Positions 9,859 through 19,446 are shown, counted from the stretch's first letter. The stretch: DNA of 64,000 nucleotides from Pseudomonas sp. C2B4 (GCF_013359695.1 NZ_JABFMU010000009.1:76537-140536), one strand, 5' to 3'. The notes: generated from the letters alone by a model not told the origin. Made by a program: numbers and translations.

Positions 9859-11148
9859 GTGAGCAAGTCTCTGCAAGCCATTCGTGGCATGAACGACATC
9901 CTGCCCGAACAGACCCCGCTGTGGCGTCATTTCGAAGGCAAAGTTGCGCGCCTGCTGGATAACTACGGTTACAAGCAGATCCGCATGCCGATCGTCGAGT
10001 TCACCGAGCTGTTCAAGCGCTCCATCGGTGAAGTGACCGACATCGTCGAAAAAGAGATGTACACCTTCGACGACCGCAACGGCGATTCCCTGACTCTGCG
10101 TCCTGAAGGCACGGCGGCCTGTGTGCGCGCGGTGCTTGAGCACGGCATCACGGGTGGTGGCCAGGTGCAGAAGCTCTGGTACATCGGCCCGATGTTCCGC
10201 CACGAGCGCCCGCAGAAAGGCCGTTATCGCCAGTTCCACCAGATCGGTGTCGAGGTGTTCAACCTCGACGGTCCGGACATCGATGCCGAGCTGATCGTGC
10301 TGACCTGGCGCCTGTGGGGCGAGCTGGGTATCCGTGATGCGGTCAAGCTCGAGCTCAACAGCCTCGGTACCAGCGAGTCCCGCGGCCGTTATCGCGACGC
10401 GCTGGTCGAGTTCCTGTCCAAGCATTTGGACAAGCTGGACGAAGACAGCCAGCGTCGCCTGAAGACCAATCCGCTGCGGGTACTGGACACCAAGAACGCC
10501 GATACACAGGCGATTTTGGTGGATGCGCCGAAAATGGCCGACTACCTCGACGAAGAGTCCCGCGTGCACTTCGAGGGCCTCAAGGCGCGTCTGGATGCCG
10601 CCGGCATTCCTTATGTGATCAACCCGAAACTGGTTCGCGGCCTGGATTACTACAGCAAGACCGTTTTCGAATGGGTCACCGACAAACTGGGCGCCCAGGG
10701 CACCGTGTGTGCCGGTGGTCGTTACGACGGTCTGGTCGAGCAGATGGGCGGCAAGCCAACCGCAGGTGTCGGTTTCGCCATGGGCATCGAGCGCCTGGTC
10801 CTGCTGCTGGAAACCCTGGAGCAGATCCCGGAAGAGATTTCCCGTCAGGTCGACGTCTACCTCTGTGCCTTCGGCGAAGAAGCCGAGCTGGCCGGCCTGG
10901 CCCTGGCCGAGCGTGTGCGTGACCAATTACCCAACCTGCGCCTGCAAGTGAATGCCGGCGCCGGCAGTTTCAAAAGCCAGTTCAAGAAAGCCGACAAGAG
11001 CGGTGCGCTGTATGCACTGATCCTCGGTGACGACGAGATGGCCCAGCAAGTGGTAGGTTTCAAACCCCTGCGTGGCCAGGGCGAACAACAAAGCATTGCC
11101 TGGGATGCGCTTGCTGCACACCTGGCCACCTGCGTCGTGCAGGGTTGA
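9859..11148 (+). CDS. hisS: Histidyl-tRNA synthetase
   Basis: A 429-residue class II aminoacyl-tRNA synthetase that charges tRNA-His. Motif 2 is seen in [17 protein letters not shown], the histidine-A signature in [15 protein letters not shown] and motif 3 in [16 protein letters not shown]. The C-terminal anticodon-binding domain starts near residue 330. The start is GTG at 9859, preceded by AAGGAATTTTT. It is 22 bp after ispG. Confidence 0.98.
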   Translation: MSKSLQAIRGMNDILPEQTPLWRHFEGKVARLLDNYGYKQIRMPIVEFTELFKRSIGEVTDIVEKEMYTFDDRNGDSLTLRPEGTAACVRAVLEHGITGGGQVQKLWYIGPMFRHERPQKGRYRQFHQIGVEVFNLDGPDIDAELIVLTWRLWGELGIRDAVKLELNSLGTSESRGRYRDALVEFLSKHLDKLDEDSQRRLKTNPLRVLDTKNADTQAILVDAPKMADYLDEESRVHFEGLKARLDAAGIPYVINPKLVRGLDYYSKTVFEWVTDKLGAQGTVCAGGRYDGLVEQMGGKPTAGVGFAMGIERLVLLLETLEQIPEEISRQVDVYLCAFGEEAELAGLALAERVRDQLPNLRLQVNAGAGSFKSQFKKADKSGALYALILGDDEMAQQVVGFKPLRGQGEQQSIAWDALAAHLATCVVQG

Positions 11149-11189
11149 AGCTGTCATAACAGCCGATTTAGCGATTAAGGAGTATTGGG

Positions 11190-11831
11190 GTGTCGAGTAC
11201 CGAAGACGAACAGCTGGCGGATTTGAAGGAATGGTGGTCACGCAACGGCAAGCCCCTGGTCACTGGTGGCCTGTTGGCGCTGGTTATCGTGTTCGGCTGG
11301 CAGGCGTTCCAGAAGTATCAGAACAATCAGTCGCAAGGCGCCTCGGTGCTCTATCAGCAATTGCTGGAAACCACGCTGACGCCTGATGGCAAGCCTGATG
11401 CGGCACGTGTTTCGGACCTGGCGGCCAAGCTCAACAGCGAGTTCGGCGGCAGCGCCTATGCGCAGTACGGCAGCCTGTTCGTGGCGAAAGTCGCTGTCGA
11501 CAGCGGCAAGCTGGATGACGCAGCCAACGAGCTGAAAGCCATTGTCGCCAAACCGGCCAACCCGGCACTGGGCGAAATTGCCCGTCAGCGCCTGGCGCAG
11601 GTACTGGGTGCGCAGAACAAGGCCGACGAAGCCCTGAAACTGCTGGAAGGCGATGCCGACAAGGCCTTCCTGGCCACTCGCGAAGAACTCAAGGGCGACC
11701 TGCTGGTGCAGCTGGGTCGTACCGACGAAGCGCACGCGGCGTATCAAAAAGCCAAGGCGGCACTGTCGGATGAAGCGGCGGTCGGTGGCCTACAAATCAA
11801 GCTGGACGACCTGGCCAAAGGGGATGCGTGA
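11190..11831 (+). CDS. yfgM: YfgM-type inner-membrane TPR protein
   Basis: A 213-residue protein of the YfgM (DUF2133/TPR_21) family. E. coli YfgM is anchored in the inner membrane with its TPR domain in the periplasm; it associates with SecYEG and PpiD and helps periplasmic chaperone traffic. A short cytoplasmic start (SSTEDEQLADLKEWW) is followed by one membrane helix at about 24-42 and helical repeats. The start is GTG at 11190 after AAGGAGTATTGGG. The 3' end overlaps bamB by 8 bp. Confidence 0.92.
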   Translation: MSSTEDEQLADLKEWWSRNGKPLVTGGLLALVIVFGWQAFQKYQNNQSQGASVLYQQLLETTLTPDGKPDAARVSDLAAKLNSEFGGSAYAQYGSLFVAKVAVDSGKLDDAANELKAIVAKPANPALGEIARQRLAQVLGAQNKADEALKLLEGDADKAFLATREELKGDLLVQLGRTDEAHAAYQKAKAALSDEAAVGGLQIKLDDLAKGDA

Positions 11832-12975
11832 CGTGATCCGTTGGAAACATGCAGCATTGCTGGCTCTGGCCATTATGGCCGCGGGTTGCAGCAGCAACAG
11901 CAAGAAAGAACTGCCACCGGCCGAGTTGACCGATTTCAAGGAAGAAGTGGTTCTGCAAAAACAGTGGAGTCGTTCGATCGGTGACGGTCAGGGCGAAACC
12001 TACAACATGCTGGTCCCGGCGATCGATGGCGACACCATCTACGCCGCCGACGTGACCGGCGTGGTGATGGCGCTGGATCGCAGCAACGGCGACGTCAAGT
12101 GGAAGAAAGATCTCGAACTGCCTGTTTCCGGTGCCGTTGGCGTCGGTTACGGTCTGCTGACGATCGGTACGATCAAGGGTGAAATCGTAGCCCTGGACGC
12201 CATCAACGGCGAAGAGAAATGGCGCGCTCGCGTGTCCAGCGAAGTACTCGCACCACCTGCCAACAACGGTGATGTGATTGTGGTTCAGACCCAGGATGAC
12301 CGTCTGATCGGTCTGGATGCCGCGACCGGCAACCAGCGCTGGTTGTACGACAGCACGCCTGCCGTACTGACCCTGCGTGGCACCAGTGCTCCGATTGTCA
12401 CCAACCGCCTCGCGGTGGCTGGCCTGTCGACCGGTAAAGTGGTCGCTCTCGACATTTCCAACGGCGTGCCGGTGTGGGAACAGCGCGTAGCGATTCCACA
12501 AGGTCGTTCGGAGCTTGAGCGTGTGGTCGACATCGACGGCGGCCTGCTGCTGTCCGGCGAGACGATTTATGTCGCGAGCTATCAGGGTCGCGTTGCGGCA
12601 CTGGACCTGCAAAGCGGTCGTCAGCTGTGGCAGCGTGATGCTTCCAGCTACGCCGGTGTTGCACAGGGTTTCGGTAGTGTCTACGTGAGCCTGTCTTCGG
12701 GCACCGTTGAAGGCGTCGACGAGCGTTCCACCACGGCACTGTGGAGCAACGATTCGCTGGCGCGCCGTCAACTGTCGGCACCGGAAGTGTTCTCCAGCTA
12801 CGTTGCAGTCGGTGACATGGAAGGTTACCTGCACCTGCTGAGTCAGGTGGACGGTCGTTTCGTCGGCCGCGAGCGCATCGACAGCGACGGCCTGCGTGCC
12901 CGTCCGCTGGTGGTGGGTGACACGATTTATGCATATGGCAACAGCGGCAAACTGGAAGCCCTGACCATTAAGTAA
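11824..12975 (+). CDS. bamB: Outer membrane assembly lipoprotein BamB
   Basis: A 383-residue beta-propeller lipoprotein of the BAM complex, which inserts beta-barrel proteins in the outer membrane. The signal peptide ends in a lipobox at C22 (IMAAGCSS), and PQQ-type blades such as VMALDRSNGDVKWKKDLELP and VVALDISNGVPVWEQ recur. I prefer the ATG at 11824, overlapping the yfgM stop by 8 bp; a GTG three codons later is possible. The much longer in-frame extension to 11653 lies inside yfgM and is rejected. Confidence 0.95.
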   Translation: MRDVIRWKHAALLALAIMAAGCSSNSKKELPPAELTDFKEEVVLQKQWSRSIGDGQGETYNMLVPAIDGDTIYAADVTGVVMALDRSNGDVKWKKDLELPVSGAVGVGYGLLTIGTIKGEIVALDAINGEEKWRARVSSEVLAPPANNGDVIVVQTQDDRLIGLDAATGNQRWLYDSTPAVLTLRGTSAPIVTNRLAVAGLSTGKVVALDISNGVPVWEQRVAIPQGRSELERVVDIDGGLLLSGETIYVASYQGRVAALDLQSGRQLWQRDASSYAGVAQGFGSVYVSLSSGTVEGVDERSTTALWSNDSLARRQLSAPEVFSSYVAVGDMEGYLHLLSQVDGRFVGRERIDSDGLRARPLVVGDTIYAYGNSGKLEALTIK

Positions 12976-12982
12976 CGTCTAT

Positions 12983-13002
12983 GCTTGGGGTTAACCCCAA
13001 GC
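12983..13002. repeat. Perfect 20-bp palindrome after bamB
   Basis: GCTTGGGGTTAACCCCAAGC is a fully symmetric 20-mer, 8 bp past the bamB stop. It has no loop or T-tract of its own, and two more hairpins follow at 13005-13020 and 13054-13074. It could assist termination or be a protein-binding site. Confidence 0.55.
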
Positions 13003-13004
13003 AG

Positions 13005-13023
13005 CCCCGTAATTACGGGGTTT
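13005..13023 (+). terminator. Short hairpin after bamB
   Basis: CCCCGT and ACGGGG pair around AATT and are followed by TTT, a weak terminator-like hairpin. It is the middle of three consecutive inverted repeats in this gap. Confidence 0.45.
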
Positions 13024-13053
13024 GCAGCGCCTTAAAGTGCTGCCCCGAGCACC

Positions 13054-13085
13054 AGCCGCTGCCTAGCAGCGGCTTTTGTATTTTC
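13054..13085 (+). terminator. Intrinsic terminator between bamB and der
   Basis: AGCCGCTGC (13054-13062) and GCAGCGGCT (13066-13074) form a perfect 9-bp stem with a 3-base loop, followed by TTTGTATTTT. It probably ends the transcript that passes through hisS-yfgM-bamB, leaving der to a separate promoter or to read-through. Confidence 0.75.
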
Positions 13086-13109
13086 TGAAATAACGAAGTG
13101 GAGAGCCGC

Positions 13110-14579
13110 ATGGTTCCCGTAATCGCCCTGGTGGGCCGACCGAACGTCGGCAAGTCCACCTTGTTCAACCGCCTGACCAGGACTCGCGACGCCATCGTCG
13201 GCGACTTGTCCGGTCTGACCCGTGATCGCCAGTACGGTGAGGCCAAGTGGCAAGGGCGTTCCTACATTCTGATCGACACCGGCGGTATCTCCGGTGACGA
13301 ACACGGTATGGACGAAAAAATGGCCGAGCAGTCGCTGCTGGCCATTGAAGAAGCGGATGTCGTTCTGTTCCTGGTAGATGCCAAGGCCGGTTTTACCGCC
13401 GCCGACCAGATGATCGCCGAGCATTTGCGCAAGCGTAACAAGCGCTCCCACGTGGTCGCCAACAAGGTCGACAACATCGACCCTGAAATGGCCCGCGCCG
13501 AATTCGCTCCGTTGGGCATGGGCCACGCGATCCCGATCGCCGGCGCCCACGGTCGCGGCATCACCCAGTTGCTGGAAGTGGCGCTGAGTGATTTCCCGAA
13601 AGACGAAGACGAGCCGGAAGAGGGCGAGGAAGAGGATGTTGCGGAAGGCGAGGAAGCCAAGCGCATTCCTGGTCCGAGCGAAAAGGATGGGATCAAGATC
13701 GCCATCATCGGCCGGCCGAACGTCGGCAAGTCGACCCTGGTGAACCGCATGCTCGGTGAAGACCGGGTGATCGTGTATGACCAGCCGGGTACTACCCGCG
13801 ACAGTATCTACATCCCGTTCGAGCGTAACGACGAGAAGTACACGCTGATCGACACCGCCGGTGTGCGCAAGCGCGGCAAGATCCACGAAGAAGTCGAAAA
13901 GTTCTCCGTGGTCAAAACCTTGCAGGCGATCAAAGACGCCAACGTGGTGATCTTCGTGATGGACGCCCGCGAAGGCGTGGTGGACCACGACCTCAACCTG
14001 CTGGGCTTCGCCATTGAGTCGGGTCGTGCGCTGGTCATCGCGATCAACAAGTGGGACGGCATGACGCCGAGCGAGCGCGACTTCGTGAAGGTCGAGCTGC
14101 AACGTCGACTGTTCTTCGTTGACTACGCCGATATCCACTTCATCTCGGCCCTGCACGGTACCGGCGTGGGCAACCTCTACGCTTCGGTACAGAACTCGTT
14201 CAAGTCCGCGGTCACCCGCTGGCCAACCAACCGCCTGACCCAGATCCTGGAAGACGCGGTCGGTGAGCACGCGCCACCGATGGTCAACAACCGTCGGATC
14301 AAGCTGCGTTATGCCCACCTGGGTGGCGCGAACCCGCCGATCATCGTGATTCACGGTAACCAGATCGAGAAGGTGCCGAAGTCTTACGTTCGTTACCTGG
14401 AAAACACCTATCGCCGTGTCCTGAAGCTGGTCGGCACACCGATCCGCATCGAGTTCAAGGGCGGCGAGAACCCGTACGAAGGCAACAAGAACTCGCTCAC
14501 CGACCGCCAGGTCAACAAGAAGCGTCGCTTGATGTCGCACCACAAGAAGGCCGACAAAAAGCGTCGCGACAAGCGCTGA
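13110..14579 (+). CDS. der: Ribosome-assembly GTPase Der (EngA)
   Basis: A 489-residue GTPase with two tandem G domains needed for 50S subunit maturation. The first P-loop is GRPNVGKST near residues 9-17 and the second begins near residue 199; an acidic linker ([18 protein letters not shown]) separates them. The C-terminal KH-like domain ends in a lysine/arginine-rich tail that would contact rRNA. The frame is open from a GTG at 13098, but GTGGAG there works as ribosome site for the ATG at 13110, which begins [11 protein letters not shown]. Confidence 0.97.
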   Translation: MVPVIALVGRPNVGKSTLFNRLTRTRDAIVGDLSGLTRDRQYGEAKWQGRSYILIDTGGISGDEHGMDEKMAEQSLLAIEEADVVLFLVDAKAGFTAADQMIAEHLRKRNKRSHVVANKVDNIDPEMARAEFAPLGMGHAIPIAGAHGRGITQLLEVALSDFPKDEDEPEEGEEEDVAEGEEAKRIPGPSEKDGIKIAIIGRPNVGKSTLVNRMLGEDRVIVYDQPGTTRDSIYIPFERNDEKYTLIDTAGVRKRGKIHEEVEKFSVVKTLQAIKDANVVIFVMDAREGVVDHDLNLLGFAIESGRALVIAINKWDGMTPSERDFVKVELQRRLFFVDYADIHFISALHGTGVGNLYASVQNSFKSAVTRWPTNRLTQILEDAVGEHAPPMVNNRRIKLRYAHLGGANPPIIVIHGNQIEKVPKSYVRYLENTYRRVLKLVGTPIRIEFKGGENPYEGNKNSLTDRQVNKKRRLMSHHKKADKKRRDKR

Positions 14580-14600
14580 TTCAAGGCTTGCCTCACCCTC

Positions 14601-14689
14601 GTGGGAGCGAGCCTGCTCGCGAATGCAATCTGTCAGTCAACGTTTATCGCGGCTGACACACCGCCTTCGCGAGCAGGCTCGCTCCCACA
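14601..14689. repeat. REPIN (GTGGGAGCGAGCC class)
   Basis: GTGGGAGCGAGCCTGCTCGCGA and its reverse complement face each other across about 45 bp whose interior contains GTCAGTCAACG and GGCTGACACACCG. This is the ordinary REPIN arrangement, located between der and its terminator. Confidence 0.9.
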
Positions 14690-14704
14690 GGGTAGGTCGA
14701 GAAG

Positions 14705-14728
14705 AAGGGCGCCAATGGCGCCCTTTTT
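14705..14728 (+). terminator. der terminator
   Basis: AGGGCGCC and GGCGCCCT pair around AAT and are followed by TTTT. It lies after the REPIN and 75 bp before the next gene on the same strand. Confidence 0.8.
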
Positions 14729-14802
14729 CATGCCTGCGGTTTGGGCTATCCTCGGGCTCTCCCGTGCCGCCGTAGAGCCGGGTGTAGAGCAGGGAATCAC
14801 CG

Positions 14803-15951
14803 ATGATCACCAGTAAGCTGCCGAATGTCGGCATCACTATTTTCACTCAGATGTCTCAGCTCGCGGCTCAGACCGGCGCGCTCAATCTGTCCCAGGGTTT
14901 TCCCGATTTCGCGGCCCCGCAGGCCCTGTGCGATGCGGTCGGCCGGCATATCGCCAGCGGCCATAATCAATACTCGCCAATGACCGGGCTGCCGGTGTTG
15001 CGTCAGCAGATCGCGGCGAAGATCGCCCGCAGTTATGGCGCGCAGGTGGATGTGGATACTGAAGTGACGGTCACCCCCGGCGCGACCGAGGCGATTTTCT
15101 GTGCCATTCAGGCGGTTATCCACAGCGGTGACGAAGTCATCGTATTTGACCCGGCATACGACAGCTACGAACCTTCGGTAGAGCTGGCCGGTGGTCGTTG
15201 CGTGCACGTGCAACTGGGGCTGAACGATTTCAGTATCGACTTCGAGAAGCTTGCTCAGGCACTGAGCCCGCGCACGCGGATGATCATTCTCAACACCCCG
15301 CACAACCCTAGTGGTGCGCTGATCAGCCGTGCCGAACTCGATCAGTTGGCAGCGTTGATCCGTGATCGCGACATTTATGTGATCAGCGACGAAGTCTACG
15401 AGCACCTGGTGTATGACGGCGTGCCTCACGTCAGCGTGCTGGCCCATGAAGAGCTGTATCAGCGTGCTTTCGTAGTCAGCTCGTTCGGCAAGACCTACCA
15501 CGTCACCGGCTGGAAAACCGGTTATGTGATCGCACCGCCGGCCCTGACGGCGGAATTACGCAAGGTGCACCAGTACGTCAATTTCTGTGGTGTGACGCCG
15601 CTGCAATATGCCTTGGCCGATTTTATGGCCGAGCATCCCGAGCACGTCGAAGAGCTGCCGGGTTTCTATCAGGCCAAGCGTGATCTGTTCTGTGATCTGC
15701 TGGCGCCGTCGCGCTTCAGTTTCACCCGGGTGACCGGCACCTATTTCCAGTTGGTCGATTACTCGCAGATCCGCCCGGACCTCAATGATGTCGAGATGGC
15801 CCTGTGGATGACTCGCGAGCATGGCGTTGCCAGCATCCCGATCTCGGTGTTCTACCAGACGCCACCGGTCGGCCAGCGCCTGGTGCGGCTGTGTTTTGCC
15901 AAACGCGAGGAGACCCTGCGTGAAGCGGCGGAGAAACTATGCGTGATTTGA
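14803..15951 (+). CDS. PLP aminotransferase, methionine/glutamine-type (YbdL/MtnE-like)
   Basis: A 382-residue fold-type I aminotransferase of subgroup I-gamma. SQGFPDFAAPQAL near the N-terminus, NTPHNPSG in the middle and the PLP lysine in SSFGKTYHVTGWKTGY are typical. Close relatives use methionine, phenylalanine or glutamine as amino donor; the last step of methionine salvage (KMTB to methionine) is a known role. The next gene overlaps by 13 bp and encodes an omega-amidase, which removes the alpha-ketoglutaramate or ketosuccinamate made by such transamination, so the pair is functionally consistent. The exact substrate cannot be read from the sequence. Confidence 0.88.
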   Translation: MITSKLPNVGITIFTQMSQLAAQTGALNLSQGFPDFAAPQALCDAVGRHIASGHNQYSPMTGLPVLRQQIAAKIARSYGAQVDVDTEVTVTPGATEAIFCAIQAVIHSGDEVIVFDPAYDSYEPSVELAGGRCVHVQLGLNDFSIDFEKLAQALSPRTRMIILNTPHNPSGALISRAELDQLAALIRDRDIYVISDEVYEHLVYDGVPHVSVLAHEELYQRAFVVSSFGKTYHVTGWKTGYVIAPPALTAELRKVHQYVNFCGVTPLQYALADFMAEHPEHVEELPGFYQAKRDLFCDLLAPSRFSFTRVTGTYFQLVDYSQIRPDLNDVEMALWMTREHGVASIPISVFYQTPPVGQRLVRLCFAKREETLREAAEKLCVI

Positions 15952-16730
15952 GTGCGTTGCCGAAGCTGACGGTTGCACTGGTCCAGACGACCCTGGCCTG
16001 GCACGACCGGCAGGCTAACCTGGAGCATTTCGAGCCGCTGCTGGAGCAGGCGCGTGGCGCGGATCTGATCATCCTGCCGGAGATGTTCACCACCGGGTTC
16101 TCCATGGAGTCCGAGACGCTGGCGGAGGCGGAAAACGGCCCCGCCAGTAAATGGCTGCGGACTCAAGCGGCCAAGCTTGATGCAGTGATCACCGGGAGCG
16201 TGATCATTCAGGCCGCCGATGGCAGCCATCGTAATCGTCTGTTGTGGGCGCGGCCGGACGGCGAGGTGCTGCATTACGACAAGCGTCACCTGTTCCGCAT
16301 GGCCGGCGAACACAACCACTACACCCCCGGCGAGCGTCAGGTGCAGTTCGAACTCAAGGGCTGGCGAGTGCGACCACTGATTTGCTATGACCTGCGCTTC
16401 CCGGTGTGGAGCCGCGACGCCCAGGACACGGACCTTCTCCTGTATACCGCCAACTGGCCGGGCGCACGACGCCAGCACTGGAACCGTTTGTTGCCGGCAC
16501 GGGCGATCGAGAACCTTTGCTACGTCGCGGCGGTGAATCGCATCGGGACTGATGGCAAAGGCTTTGCCTATACCGGTGACAGTCAGGTGCTGGATTTCCA
16601 GGGTGAGACATTGCTCAGTGCGGGGGAGGCGGACGGTGTGTTCAAGGTGGTGCTGGATGCGGCGGAATTGGCGGCGTATCGCACAAGGTTTCCGGCGAAT
16701 CTGGATGCGGATACTTTCGAATTTACCTGA
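15939..16730 (+). CDS. Omega-amidase, nitrilase superfamily (YafV-like)
   Basis: A 263-residue carbon-nitrogen hydrolase. The catalytic triad is visible: E48 in IILPEMFTTGFSM, K115 in YDKRHLFRMAGEHNHY and C149 in PLICYDLRFPVWSR. Family members hydrolyse alpha-ketoglutaramate to 2-oxoglutarate and ammonia. The start ATG lies 13 bp inside the 3' end of the aminotransferase gene, so both are likely made from one message. Cytoplasmic; no signal peptide. Confidence is high for family, moderate for substrate. Confidence 0.9.
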   Translation: MRDLSALPKLTVALVQTTLAWHDRQANLEHFEPLLEQARGADLIILPEMFTTGFSMESETLAEAENGPASKWLRTQAAKLDAVITGSVIIQAADGSHRNRLLWARPDGEVLHYDKRHLFRMAGEHNHYTPGERQVQFELKGWRVRPLICYDLRFPVWSRDAQDTDLLLYTANWPGARRQHWNRLLPARAIENLCYVAAVNRIGTDGKGFAYTGDSQVLDFQGETLLSAGEADGVFKVVLDAAELAAYRTRFPANLDADTFEFT

Positions 16731-16754
16731 GACTTCCGCTGCCTGAGCGGGCCC

Positions 16755-16820
16755 CTTCGCGAGCAGGCTCGCTCCCACATTGGAATGCGTTCACCTGTGG
16801 GAGCGAGCCTGCTCGCGAAG
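16755..16820. repeat. Inside-out REP doublet
   Basis: CTTCGCGAGCAGGCTCGCTCCCACA is followed after about 18 bp by GTGGGAGCGAGCCTGCTCGCGAAG. The order is reversed relative to a normal REPIN, since the GTGGGAG ends face inwards. It lies between convergent genes. Confidence 0.85.
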
Positions 16821-16856
16821 AGGGCATGATAGGCACTACAAAAAATGACAGGCAAA

Positions 16857-16892
16857 CAAAAAGGCCCCGAGGTTCGCACCCCGGGGCCTTTT
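16857..16892. terminator. Bidirectional terminator, amidase / leuA
   Basis: AAAAGGCCCCG and CGGGGCCTTTT pair across a roughly 12-base loop with T-runs on both strands. It sits 17 bp from the leuA stop and can serve both convergent transcripts. Confidence 0.85.
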
Positions 16893-16908
16893 GCATTGCA
16901 GCGAAGAC

Positions 16909-18588
16909 TTACGCCGCTTTCGCTTCCGGCTGGCTCAGGGAGCGGTTCAGCGCGCTGAACAGGGCCTTGAAGCTGGCGGTGGTGATGTTTTCGTCGATGC
17001 CGACGCCGTGTACCGCACGCTCGCCGTTCACACGCAGTTCAATGTAGGCCGCGGCCTTGGCATTGGTGCCTGCGCCGATGGCGTGTTCGTTGTAGTCCAT
17101 GATCTCCACCGGAATCGGCAGACCCGCGACCAGGGCTTCCAGGGCGCCATTGCCCTTGCCGCGCCAGTGCAGGTTGGTTTCGCCCTGGCCTTTGCTGGCC
17201 ACTTCCACTTCGACGGCGCTGTGGCCGTTTTCTTCCTGCAGGCGATGGCTGACCAGCGCGTACGGGGTGTTGGCCTGCAAGTACTCGCTGTGCAGCAGGG
17301 CATGGATTTGCTGGGCAGTCATTTCCAGGCCCAGACGATCGGTTTCACGCTGCACGACCTGGCTGAATTCGATCTGCATGCGACGCGGCAAGCTGATGCC
17401 GTATTCCTGTTCCAGCAGGTAGGCGATGCCGCCCTTGCCCGACTGGCTGTTGACGCGGATGACCGCCTCGTAGCTGCGGCCGATGTCGGCCGGGTCGATC
17501 GGCAGGTAAGGCACTTCCCACAGGGCATCGGATTTCTGCTGGGCGAAGCCCTTGCGGATCGCGTCCTGGTGGGAGCCGGAGAACGCAGTGTGAACCAGGT
17601 CGCCAACGTATGGGTGGCGTGGGTGAACCTGGATCTGGTTGCACTCTTCGACGACCTTGCGCACGCCGTCGATGTCGGAGAAGTCCAGTTGCGGGTCAAG
17701 GCCCTGGGTGTACATGTTCAGGGCTACGGTCACCAGGTCGACGTTACCGGTGCGCTCGCCGTTGCCGAACAGGCAGCCTTCGACACGGTCGGCGCCGGCC
17801 ATCAGGCCCAGCTCGGTGGCGGCTACGCCAGTGCCACGGTCGTTGTGGGTGTGCAGGCTGATGATCACGCTGTCACGACGGTTGATGTGACGGCCGAACC
17901 ATTCGATCTGGTCGGCATAGATGTTCGGGGTCGCGCATTCGACGGTGGCCGGCAGGTTGAGGATGATCTTGCGCTCGGGCGTCGGGTTCCAGACTTCGAT
18001 CACGGCGTCGCAGACTTCCTTGGCGAACTCCAGTTCGGTGGCGCTGAAGGTTTCCGGGGAGTACTGGAAGGTCCACTCGGTTTCCGGCTGCTGGGCGGCA
18101 TATTTGACGAACAGCTTGGCCGCGTTCACGGCGATTTCCTTGACCCCTGCATAGTCTTGATTGAAGACGATGCGGCGGAAAGAAGGAGAAGTGGCGTTGT
18201 ACAGGTGAACGATGGCTTTTTTCGCGCCACGCAGGGATTCGAAAGTACGCGCGATCAGATCTTCACGTGCCTGGGTCAATACCTGGATGGTGGTGTCGTC
18301 CGGGATATGGCCGTCTTCGATCAGGGTGCGGACGAAGTCGAAATCGGTTTGCGAAGCGGACGGGAAAGAGGCTTCGATTTCTTTCACGCCGACCTGCACC
18401 AGGGTTTTCCAGAAGCGCAGCTTCTTGACGGCGTCCATCGGTTCGATCAGCGACTGGTTACCGTCACGCAGGTCGGAGCTGCACCAGATTGGCGCGGCGG
18501 TGATGGTTTTCGACGGCCAGGTGCGGTCCGGGATATCGATGGTCGGGAACGCGCGGTATTTCGAAGACGGGTCTTTGAGCATGCTCAT
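16909..18588 (-). CDS. leuA: 2-isopropylmalate synthase
   Basis: A 559-residue enzyme that condenses acetyl-CoA with 2-oxoisovalerate, the first committed step of leucine synthesis. The catalytic HMGL-like barrel begins [19 protein letters not shown] and contains the metal motif [11 protein letters not shown]; a linker and a C-terminal regulatory domain that binds leucine in homologues follow. The length fits the longer LeuA class found in Pseudomonas. AAGGATTTCCCG precedes the ATG at 18588; a second ATG two codons later is possible. Upstream is a candidate leader peptide and attenuator. Confidence 0.96.
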   Translation of the reverse strand: MSMLKDPSSKYRAFPTIDIPDRTWPSKTITAAPIWCSSDLRDGNQSLIEPMDAVKKLRFWKTLVQVGVKEIEASFPSASQTDFDFVRTLIEDGHIPDDTTIQVLTQAREDLIARTFESLRGAKKAIVHLYNATSPSFRRIVFNQDYAGVKEIAVNAAKLFVKYAAQQPETEWTFQYSPETFSATELEFAKEVCDAVIEVWNPTPERKIILNLPATVECATPNIYADQIEWFGRHINRRDSVIISLHTHNDRGTGVAATELGLMAGADRVEGCLFGNGERTGNVDLVTVALNMYTQGLDPQLDFSDIDGVRKVVEECNQIQVHPRHPYVGDLVHTAFSGSHQDAIRKGFAQQKSDALWEVPYLPIDPADIGRSYEAVIRVNSQSGKGGIAYLLEQEYGISLPRRMQIEFSQVVQRETDRLGLEMTAQQIHALLHSEYLQANTPYALVSHRLQEENGHSAVEVEVASKGQGETNLHWRGKGNGALEALVAGLPIPVEIMDYNEHAIGAGTNAKAAAYIELRVNGERAVHGVGIDENITTASFKALFSALNRSLSQPEAKAA

Positions 18589-18600
18589 CGGGAAATCCTT

Positions 18601-18681
18601 ATTGTGTGGGCCGAAAAAAGGCGGCCTGCCGGTGGATCAAATGTTCTTGGGGAAACGCGTAGGACGAGGCACCAGGATTCA
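18601..18681 (-). promoter_or_regulatory. Candidate leuA attenuator
   Basis: On the minus strand, CTGCCGG at the end of the leader ORF is exactly complementary to CCGGCAG located just before GCCGCC and a run of six T (A-run at 18614-18619). An alternative pairing joins GGTGCCT with AGGCCGCC directly before the T-run, with one bulged C. Two competing structures, one ending at a T-tract, behind a leader ORF fit transcription attenuation of leuA. The pairing was found by eye and not folded with software. Confidence 0.5.
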
Positions 18682-18756
18682 GCCCGGCAGTCGTGCGCTG
18701 ACAAGGCACAAACTGCGGTGCTGACGGAGCTGAATGAGGGTGTGAGAGGTTTTCAT
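18679..18756 (-). CDS. Putative 25-residue leader peptide of leuA
   Basis: An ATG at 18756, preceded by GAAGGC, opens a 25-codon frame that ends 90 bp before leuA. The peptide begins MKTSHTL and its core is LRQHRSLCLVSARLPG. Five of 25 residues are leucine, plus a cysteine, which would let the ribosome sense charged tRNA-Leu. The last codons overlap CTGCCGG, the arm that pairs with the pre-terminator segment. It differs from the enteric leu leader, which has four consecutive leucine codons. Function is inferred from position and structure. Confidence 0.55.
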   Translation of the reverse strand: MKTSHTLIQLRQHRSLCLVSARLPG

Positions 18757-18981
18757 GCCTTCAACCCTAACCGCCGAGGGATAGGATGGCAAGCAGTCGA
18801 AAAAAATTGAGAGGAATACTCGCCAGCGTCTGTTTATCGAGATTTTATTGCTCTGTGCGAGCCTGATCTTCAGGTTGTTTGCGCAAGGTTTGAGCGATGC
18901 GCAATCGGCGGTTTGAGCGCCGGCTCCTCGCGGCGGGGGCTATTCTTCTTTAAAGCCTCGACTGGCAAGTGGGAGACGGCG

Positions 18982-19338
18982 ATGAACGAGTCCGATTGGA
19001 AACAGTATTGCGTATTACGTCCGGTGGCCCATGAGCGGATGTGCACGCGGATCATGACCGACGTCGAAAAAATCGTGCTGGACAAGAATATCGCGCCTTA
19101 CGAACGGATCGACGCCAGCGAGGAGTTACTGAAGGCTGGGCAAAAAGAGCTGTATTGGGCGTTTGGCGTCTTCAGGTTTTCACGCCATGAGGCTCGGTCG
19201 CACTTGCTTGGGTTGTGTGCGCGGGAATTGATCACGGCGGAGGAGTTGACCTGGTTTTCAGTGGAGACTCAGGAGTGGGTCAGGCATTGTCTGGCGGACC
19301 GGGAAGTCCATGGAATTCAGGACTTGGAAGCTGAATAG
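18982..19338 (+). CDS. Conserved hypothetical protein, 118 residues
   Basis: I do not recognise a named family. The protein is soluble, has no signal peptide and is rich in charged residues. It opens MNESDWKQYCVLRPVAHERM and has an aromatic stretch KELYWAFGVFRFSRHEAR and a second one ELTWFSVETQEWVRH. The frame is open from 18913, but the ATG at 18982 follows GGGAGACGGCG, so the upstream 23 codons are left out. It is transcribed away from leuA and stands alone. Its size and tryptophan pattern suggest a small globular protein. Confidence 0.7.
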   Translation: MNESDWKQYCVLRPVAHERMCTRIMTDVEKIVLDKNIAPYERIDASEELLKAGQKELYWAFGVFRFSRHEARSHLLGLCARELITAEELTWFSVETQEWVRHCLADREVHGIQDLEAE

Positions 19339-19357
19339 GCGGCGTCAGTGCTGCCGT

Positions 19358-19424
19358 CTTCGTGAGCAGGCTCGATCCCACAAGGATCACCGAAAACCTG
19401 TGGGAGCGGGCTTGCCCGCGAAGA
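19358..19424. repeat. Inside-out REP doublet, divergent copy
   Basis: TTCGTGAGCAGGCTCGATCCCACA and TGTGGGAGCGGGCTTGCCCGCGAAG face outwards across about 18 bp. Both arms differ from the main class at several bases, so it looks older or of a related class. It lies between convergent genes. Confidence 0.75.
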
Positions 19425-19446
19425 GGCCATCAGCCTCTCCGAAAAC

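Noticed and set aside
11653..11823. Longer BamB reading frame
   Set aside because: It lies within yfgM and would place the lipoprotein signal peptide internally.
16891..18810. A 639-codon open frame antisense to leuA
   Set aside because: The minus-strand frame is clearly LeuA with catalytic motifs. The opposite frame has biased, low-complexity composition.
18841..18981. Promoters between leuA and the 118-residue ORF
   Set aside because: Several AT-rich hexamers are present (TAAAAT, TATTCT), but none has a convincing partner at 16-18 bp, so I give no call.
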